A stretch of DNA of 64,000 nucleotides from contig NZ_JACAWV010000026.1 in assembly GCF_013390595.1 (NCBI RefSeq), positions 62,001 to 126,000 on the forward strand. Direction: 5' to 3'. The position numbers and the translations under genes are program-made. This DNA is from Rhizobium sp. RM. Lineage in GTDB: Bacteria; Pseudomonadota; Alphaproteobacteria; Rhizobiales; Rhizobiaceae. Shown piece by piece: positions 59,610 through 64,000 of the stretch (positions are counted from its first letter, which is position 1; each line of letters begins with the position of its first letter). Under the pieces are notes generated by a model. The model searched no databases. It saw nothing but the letters and a program-made list of their open reading frames with translations, and had not been told where the DNA came from.

Positions 59610-61679
59610 TCACTTCCACATGGATCGCATCCGTGCCCCAACATCGATGCGGATCTGGTTGGCACTGCGCTCGCTGGCGTTTGCGCTGACTTTCGGCCAA
59701 CTCGTCGTTTCAAAGAACTGTAGCAGGGTCGCGGGAATGAAGCGGGTTCTCGAGGCGTAGACATGGCGGTCGCCCTGAGCATTCTGCCCGTGCGTGAAAA
59801 ATCGCTGCGGCGTAATCAGGGCAAGGCTGTCACGTGCCCGTGTCATGCCGACGTAGAGCAGACGGCGTTCTTCTTCAAGTTCAGCCGTGCTGCCGACGCC
59901 AAGGTCGGAGGGAATGCAGCCATCGACAACATTCAACAGGAAGACGGAGCGCCATTCCTGTCCTTTGGATGAGTGGATGGTTGAAAGGATCAGGTAGTCC
60001 TCGTCGAGAAGAGGAACGCCCGCCTGGTCGCTGGTCGCATCAGGGGGGTCGAGTGTCAATTCGGTCAGGAATCTTTCCCGATTGGCATAACCGGCCGCTA
60101 TCTGTTCCAACTGAACGAGATCAGCCTTGCGGGTATCTGCGTCCTCGTGGATGCGATCGAGGTGCGGCTCATACCAGAGACGTGCCAATTCGATGTCATG
60201 CGGCCAGCCGGCACCTGCTTTGCGGAGGCCAAGCATAAGCTCGATGAATTTCGCCCAGTTCTCACCGCTCTTCGGGGGAGCCGGAATTTCTGCAAGCGAG
60301 ATCAGCGGCTCGGGCTCAGCTGTGATCGTGTCGAGGATTTTACCGGCAGTCTGCGGGCCGACACCCGGCAACATTTGAAACAGCCTGAACCCGGCCACGC
60401 GATCGCGAGGATTCTGCGCGAAACGAAGCACGGCCAGGAGATCCTTGACATGGGCGCTGTCGAGAAATTTCAGGCCGCCGAATTTTACGAAGGGAATATT
60501 GCGGCGTGTGAGCTCCACTTCGAGCGCACCACTGTGATTGGATGAGCGGAAAAGGACGGCCTGCTGTTTGAGCGTCATGCCGATTTCACGATTGGCGAGA
60601 ACCTGTTCGACGATATAGGCCGCCTGATCGGTCTCGTCCTTCACGGTCACGAGCATTGGCCGCTGTTCGGATTGCCGGTCAGTCCAGAGGTTTTTGGTGA
60701 ACCGCTCTCGCGCCAGATCGATTACGCCGTTGGCAGCCGCTAGGATCGGTTGCGTCGAGCGGTAGTTACGATCGAGGGTTATCACATCGGCTGGCTTGGG
60801 CGAAAACTCGCTTGGGAAATCGAGAATATTGCGAATGGTAGCAGCCCGGAAAGAATAGATCGACTGCGCATCATCGCCAACGACCGTGAGGCCCTGGCCG
60901 CCCGGTTTCAGTGATCTGAGGATCGATGCCTGCAGGCGATTGGTGTCCTGATATTCGTCGACCAGAATATAATCGAAGCGATTGCCGATATCGTCGGCAA
61001 GTTGCGGCGCAGACACCATCTGAGCCCAATAAAGCAGAAGATCGTCGTAATCGAGGACGTTTTGGGCTTGCTTGGCCTCGACATAGGCGCCGAACAGTTC
61101 TTTCAGTTCGTTTTCCCATTCGCTCACCCACGGGAATGAATTCTTGAGCGCCTCCTTGATGGTGCACTCTGAATTCACGACGCGGGAATAGATCGCAAGG
61201 CATGTGCCTTTCGTCGGGAAGCGGTTTTGGGTTTTGGAAAAGCCAAGGTCATGCCGGATGATATTCATCAGATCGGCGCTGTCTTCCCGGTCGTGGATCG
61301 TGAAGTCGCCATTCAGGCCGATCTGTTCAGCATACATGCGCAAAAGCCGCGCGCCGATCCCGTGAAACGTTCCGGCCCAGGCGAGCGCGTCGGTCATGAC
61401 AGCGGAATTTTCACCCAGAACCTGCCGGCAAATCCTTTGAACGCGCCTCGTCATTTCCGATGCTGCCCGCCTGGAAAACGTCATCAGCAGAATACGTCTG
61501 GGGTCTGCGCCGTTGACAATCAGATGTGTGACGCGATGCGCAAGCGTGTTGGTCTTGCCTGAACCGGCGCCGGCAATGATCAGCAACGGTCCACCTGTCT
61601 GGCCATCGGGCATTCCAATACCGTGCTCGACCGCTTCTCTCTGCCGGTCGTTAAGTTTTTCCAGGTAGGTCGCCGTCAT
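59610..61679 (-). CDS. ATP-dependent DNA helicase, UvrD/Rep/PcrA superfamily 1A
   Basis: A 689-residue 3'-5' helicase. Motifs are in order: Q motif LNDRQREAVEHG, Walker A AGAGSGKTN, Ia TFSRRAASEM, II VDEYQDTN, III VVGDDAQSIYSFRAA, IV TLDRNYRSTQP, V STIHSSKGQEW and VI LLYVGMTRARD. Superfamily-1A helicases act in mismatch and excision repair, fork restart or removal of recombinase filaments. The LSTIHSSKGQEWRSVFLLNV stretch and length near 690 residues resemble the UvrD-like helicases that many Rhizobiales carry in addition to the main UvrD. No nuclease domain is present. It is a single gene; the start at 61679 gives a canonical N-terminus (TATYLEKLNDRQREAV). Confidence 0.94.
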   Translation of the reverse strand: MTATYLEKLNDRQREAVEHGIGMPDGQTGGPLLIIAGAGSGKTNTLAHRVTHLIVNGADPRRILLMTFSRRAASEMTRRVQRICRQVLGENSAVMTDALAWAGTFHGIGARLLRMYAEQIGLNGDFTIHDREDSADLMNIIRHDLGFSKTQNRFPTKGTCLAIYSRVVNSECTIKEALKNSFPWVSEWENELKELFGAYVEAKQAQNVLDYDDLLLYWAQMVSAPQLADDIGNRFDYILVDEYQDTNRLQASILRSLKPGGQGLTVVGDDAQSIYSFRAATIRNILDFPSEFSPKPADVITLDRNYRSTQPILAAANGVIDLARERFTKNLWTDRQSEQRPMLVTVKDETDQAAYIVEQVLANREIGMTLKQQAVLFRSSNHSGALEVELTRRNIPFVKFGGLKFLDSAHVKDLLAVLRFAQNPRDRVAGFRLFQMLPGVGPQTAGKILDTITAEPEPLISLAEIPAPPKSGENWAKFIELMLGLRKAGAGWPHDIELARLWYEPHLDRIHEDADTRKADLVQLEQIAAGYANRERFLTELTLDPPDATSDQAGVPLLDEDYLILSTIHSSKGQEWRSVFLLNVVDGCIPSDLGVGSTAELEEERRLLYVGMTRARDSLALITPQRFFTHGQNAQGDRHVYASRTRFIPATLLQFFETTSWPKVSANASERSANQIRIDVGARMRSMWK

Positions 61680-61811
61680 CTGCTTTCCGTCGTTCAGGAC
61701 AAGTTACTTAGAGTCTCGCGTTTTTTTCGCCGTTGCACCGCTGATTAGCAATCGCCTGCCTCCTCATTCGGGCATCGTGACGCGGAGAGCTTTTACGTCT
61801 GATAGCGCATC

Positions 61812-61997
61812 ATGAACAAAAAAGGAACGCACCGGCAGGCGGAAGGTTGGGAATCCGTTATGGATTTGTTCGCGACTTATGCGCTGGCAAAGGGTTGGTC
61901 CCGGCGCAATGCTGAAAATCGGACAACCATCCAGGTGCGATTAAAAAATAGCCGTAAAGCCATCTTGTATATTGCTATAAACACGAAGAAATCGTAA
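61812..61997 (+). CDS. Doubtful small open frame upstream of the FAD oxidoreductase
   Basis: A 61-codon frame whose product is basic (KGWSRRNAENRTTIQVRLKN) with no recognisable domain. There is no good ribosome site before ATG 61812, and its 3' end becomes A/T-rich and runs into the probable promoter of the next gene (61991-62018). It may be a real small protein or chance. The rest of the 362-base gap (61680-62041) holds only the upstream regions of the two flanking genes. Confidence 0.25.
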   Translation: MNKKGTHRQAEGWESVMDLFATYALAKGWSRRNAENRTTIQVRLKNSRKAILYIAINTKKS

Positions 61998-62018
61998 TAT
62001 GTATATAATAATCGTAAT
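61991..62018 (+). promoter_or_regulatory. Candidate promoter/operator: direct repeat around a TATAAT box
   Basis: ATCGTAAT occurs at 61991-61998 and again at 62011-62018, exactly 20 bp apart and so on one face of the helix. A perfect TATAAT (62004-62009) lies between, about 35 bases before the oxidoreductase start. No convincing -35 box is seen, which would suit an activated promoter. The regulator is unknown. Confidence 0.45.
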
Positions 62019-62041
62019 GCAATTAAATAATGGGGCAAACG

Positions 62042-63463
62042 ATGGATCTTGTGGAGGAGTTGGTTCGAAAATTCGGGGCCAATGTTATCGTCACCAATCC
62101 CGCTGATATGGCGTTTGCCACGGAGGACTGGCGCGGTCGCTACCATGGTCGGGCGCTGTGTGTTGCCCGGCCTGTCGATGTCCAGCAAGTGTCCGATATC
62201 GTCGCGTTTTGTAGTGAGCGCGCCATTCCAGTGTTGCCGCAAGGTGGCAACACTGGCCTGGTTGGTGGCAGCATTCCAGACCCGGCGGGCAGCCCACCGG
62301 TCATCATCTGCCTGGATCGTTTACGTCAGATCATCAAGGTCGACCCGGTTAACAACACCATGGAAGTCCAGGCGGGTTGTATTCTGGCGAATATTCATGA
62401 GGCTGCCCAGGCAAATGGCCGCTTTTATCCTGTCAGCCTCGGTGCAGAGGGCTCCTGTCAGATTGGCGGCACGATCGCGACCAACGCTGGTGGAACCTCT
62501 GTTCTACGCTATGGGAATACACGCGATAACGTCCTCGGACTCGAAGTCGTTCTTCCTGACGGAAAAATCTGGTCAGGGCTGAAGGCACTTCGCAAGAATA
62601 ACACAGGCTATGATCTGAAGCATCTGTTCATAGGTTCCGAGGGAACGCTCGGTATCATCACTGCTGCCGTCCTTAAGTTGCATCCATATCCGGCGCGTGC
62701 GGCCGTGGCCTGGGCTGGTCTGGATCATCCGGATCAGGCGTTGAAATTGCTGACTGCGGTGCAGGCGGCATATGGCGCCAAGCTCTCTGGCTTCGAATTG
62801 ATGAACCGCAAGCAGCTCGATCTGGTGCTGGAAAACGTCCCTCAGCGCCGTTCGCCGCTCGACACCGAGCATGAATGGCATCTGTTGATCGAGCTTTCCG
62901 ATTCCGGTGGCGAGGACGACCTCGACAATGCGATGCAGAATGTCCTGGAACAGGCATTCGAGGCCGAACTGATCGGTAACGCCATGATTGCCTCCAGCGA
63001 AGCGCAAAGGGCTGCGGTCTGGGAGGTCCGTCACAGCGTGTCGGAGGCCAATAAAAAGGCCGGTGTCGGTTTGACGACGGACTGCGCAGTTCCGGTTTCG
63101 GCCACCCCCCAATTCATCGATCAGGCAACGCAAGCGGTAAAGGCAATTGTACCCTCGGCGGAGATCGTCGTCGTTGGCCACATGGGTGACGGCAACATCC
63201 ATTTCATTCCGTTCTTTTCATTCGATGCCTGGAATGCATTTTCCGACCGAGACGATCTCGCGTCCCGGCTGCGCCATGCTGTCAATGATGTTGCTGACAA
63301 TCTCGGTGGAACGTTCAGTGCCGAACACGGCGTCGGCCAGGTCCAGCTCGCCGAGATGGACCGTTACAAACCCTCGGCAGAGCTTTCGCTGATGCGCGCA
63401 ATCAAGTCCGCAATCGACCCTGAAAACCTTTTCAACCCTGGCCGGCTGCTCCCCAGGTCGTGA
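62042..63463 (+). CDS. FAD-linked D-2-hydroxyacid dehydrogenase (GlcD/D-2-hydroxyglutarate dehydrogenase family)
   Basis: A 473-residue flavoprotein of the VAO/PCMH family. The FAD-binding domain (PF01565) has ALCVARPVDVQQVSDIVAFC, VLPQGGNTGLVGGS, SLGAEGSCQIGGTIATNAGG and YGNTRDNVLGLEVVLPDG. The C-terminal FAD-oxidase domain (PF02913) has GLTTDCAVPVSATPQFID, VGHMGDGNIHF and GGTFSAEHGVGQVQ, with the metal/substrate histidines in place. Relatives oxidise D-lactate, glycolate or D-2-hydroxyglutarate and pass electrons to a quinone or electron-transfer flavoprotein. ATG 62042 is preferred because GGGG lies six bases upstream; ATG 62030 has none. An ABC binding protein follows after 79 bases, suggesting uptake and oxidation of a hydroxyacid. 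Confidence 0.9.
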   Translation: MDLVEELVRKFGANVIVTNPADMAFATEDWRGRYHGRALCVARPVDVQQVSDIVAFCSERAIPVLPQGGNTGLVGGSIPDPAGSPPVIICLDRLRQIIKVDPVNNTMEVQAGCILANIHEAAQANGRFYPVSLGAEGSCQIGGTIATNAGGTSVLRYGNTRDNVLGLEVVLPDGKIWSGLKALRKNNTGYDLKHLFIGSEGTLGIITAAVLKLHPYPARAAVAWAGLDHPDQALKLLTAVQAAYGAKLSGFELMNRKQLDLVLENVPQRRSPLDTEHEWHLLIELSDSGGEDDLDNAMQNVLEQAFEAELIGNAMIASSEAQRAAVWEVRHSVSEANKKAGVGLTTDCAVPVSATPQFIDQATQAVKAIVPSAEIVVVGHMGDGNIHFIPFFSFDAWNAFSDRDDLASRLRHAVNDVADNLGGTFSAEHGVGQVQLAEMDRYKPSAELSLMRAIKSAIDPENLFNPGRLLPRS

Positions 63464-63542
63464 GCCGCCGCAGCCCAAGAAATAACAAGCCTGAAAAACA
63501 GGTGCTGACAAGGATCAACAACGTTCCAAGAGGAGAACGACG

Positions 63543-64000
63543 ATGAGCATGAAGGATAAGTCCAACTGGACACGCAGACAGTTTTTGACGACAAGTGCCG
63601 TTGGCGCAGTAGCATTGACTGCCCCGGCAATCTGGACGTCTGCAAACGCACAGAGCAAGCGCATCATCGTCCGTGACGACGGCGGCATCTACACCAAGGC
63701 GTATAATGCTGTCTATTACGGCCCATTCAAAGAAGCGACCGGAATCGAGGTCGTCGGGGTACAGGCAAACGCAGAACCGACCGCCCAGATCAAATCCATG
63801 GTCGACGCCGGTTCCTACACCTGGGACATGGCAAAGATCTCCGAGCCTGCCATCGAACTCTTGACTGCAGGCGAAAAAAAGTACCTGGAAAAACACGGCC
63901 TTTCCAGTGAGGCTGCAATCGCGACTTTGCCGAAGCAGTATGTGTCTGAATACGGTGTGGGAACGAACGTGTACACGACCGTTCTTGCCTATCGCACCGA
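63543..64000 (+). CDS. Extracellular solute-binding protein (PotD-like), Tat signal, 3' end outside the window
   Basis: The frame starts at ATG 63543 with AGGAG (63531-63535) seven bases upstream and stays open for 152 codons to the right edge. The N-terminus is a twin-arginine signal (NWTRRQFLTTSAVGAVAL, cut near ANAQ). The mature part reads RIIVRDDGGIYTKAYNAVYY, FKEATGIEVV and VDAGSYTWDMAKISEPAIEL, as in spermidine/putrescine-type (SBP_bac_8/PotD) receptors. The remaining transporter genes should lie to the right. It is probably co-transcribed with the hydroxyacid dehydrogenase upstream. Confidence 0.88.
   Translation, partial: MSMKDKSNWTRRQFLTTSAVGAVALTAPAIWTSANAQSKRIIVRDDGGIYTKAYNAVYYGPFKEATGIEVVGVQANAEPTAQIKSMVDAGSYTWDMAKISEPAIELLTAGEKKYLEKHGLSSEAAIATLPKQYVSEYGVGTNVYTTVLAYRT

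Overview
The window looks like a chromosomal or chromid segment of a Rhizobiaceae-type alphaproteobacterium (Agrobacterium/Rhizobium-like). This rests on protein character, not on a database search. The clues are a BA14K-family protein behind a GGAAC-N17-CGTT (EcfG/RpoE2-type) promoter, a TGA-N9-TCA iron-responsive (RirA-type) operator, a glycoamylase/GH144-type protein related to cyclic beta-1,2-glucan enzymes, and the high density of ABC importers. I see no rRNA, tRNA, CRISPR array, insertion sequence or prophage.

Layout. 1-3.5 kb: the end of an oligopeptide/dipeptide ABC importer (two permeases and a fused double ATPase). 3.6-5.4 kb: a cupin protein and a glycoamylase-family protein. 6.1-13.1 kb: a complete second peptide-type ABC operon (fused ATPase, binding protein, two permeases) ending in an M14-like zinc carboxypeptidase. 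13.2-15.2 kb: a persulfide-dioxygenase-like metallo-beta-lactamase-fold protein and a secreted phosphodiester-glycosidase-domain protein. 15.3-22.0 kb: a ferric-siderophore operon read leftwards (TonB receptor, Fes/IroE-like esterase, FhuC-, FhuD- and FhuB-type genes). 22.5-27.2 kb: a compact Csu-type (archaic chaperone-usher) pilus operon. 27.4-34.3 kb: a second siderophore operon with its own ECF sigma factor, FecR anti-sigma, STN-containing TonB receptor, FhuD and FhuB, but no ATPase gene. An iron-box-like site lies just upstream of the sigma gene.

34.4-40.4 kb holds single genes: SDR, alpha/beta hydrolase, cold-shock protein, two small unknowns, aldo-keto reductase with a divergent LysR regulator, and an Rnk-like protein. 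40.8-46.8 kb is one giant gene for a 1987-residue protein made almost wholly of 243 tandem eight-residue units (x-S/T-x-x-Q-I/V-x-A-L type). It keeps register apart from a single seven-residue unit and is the most unusual object here. 47.0-53.6 kb is an apparent catabolic/uptake cluster: fluoroacetate-dehalogenase-like hydrolase, LysR regulator, NitT/TauT-type ABC importer, zinc alcohol dehydrogenase and a protein of unknown function. Its substrate is unknown.

53.7-55.1 kb: a siderophore-interacting ferric reductase and the BA14K protein. 55.4-59.3 kb: a polar amino-acid ABC importer linked to a homocysteine S-methyltransferase, suggesting uptake and use of S-methylmethionine or a similar methyl donor. 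59.6-61.7 kb: a UvrD/Rep-family helicase. 62.0-64.0 kb: an FAD-linked D-2-hydroxyacid dehydrogenase followed by the start of a Tat-exported solute-binding protein that runs off the window. Starts were chosen from Shine-Dalgarno spacing, overlaps and domain limits; where this differs from the longest frame it is stated.
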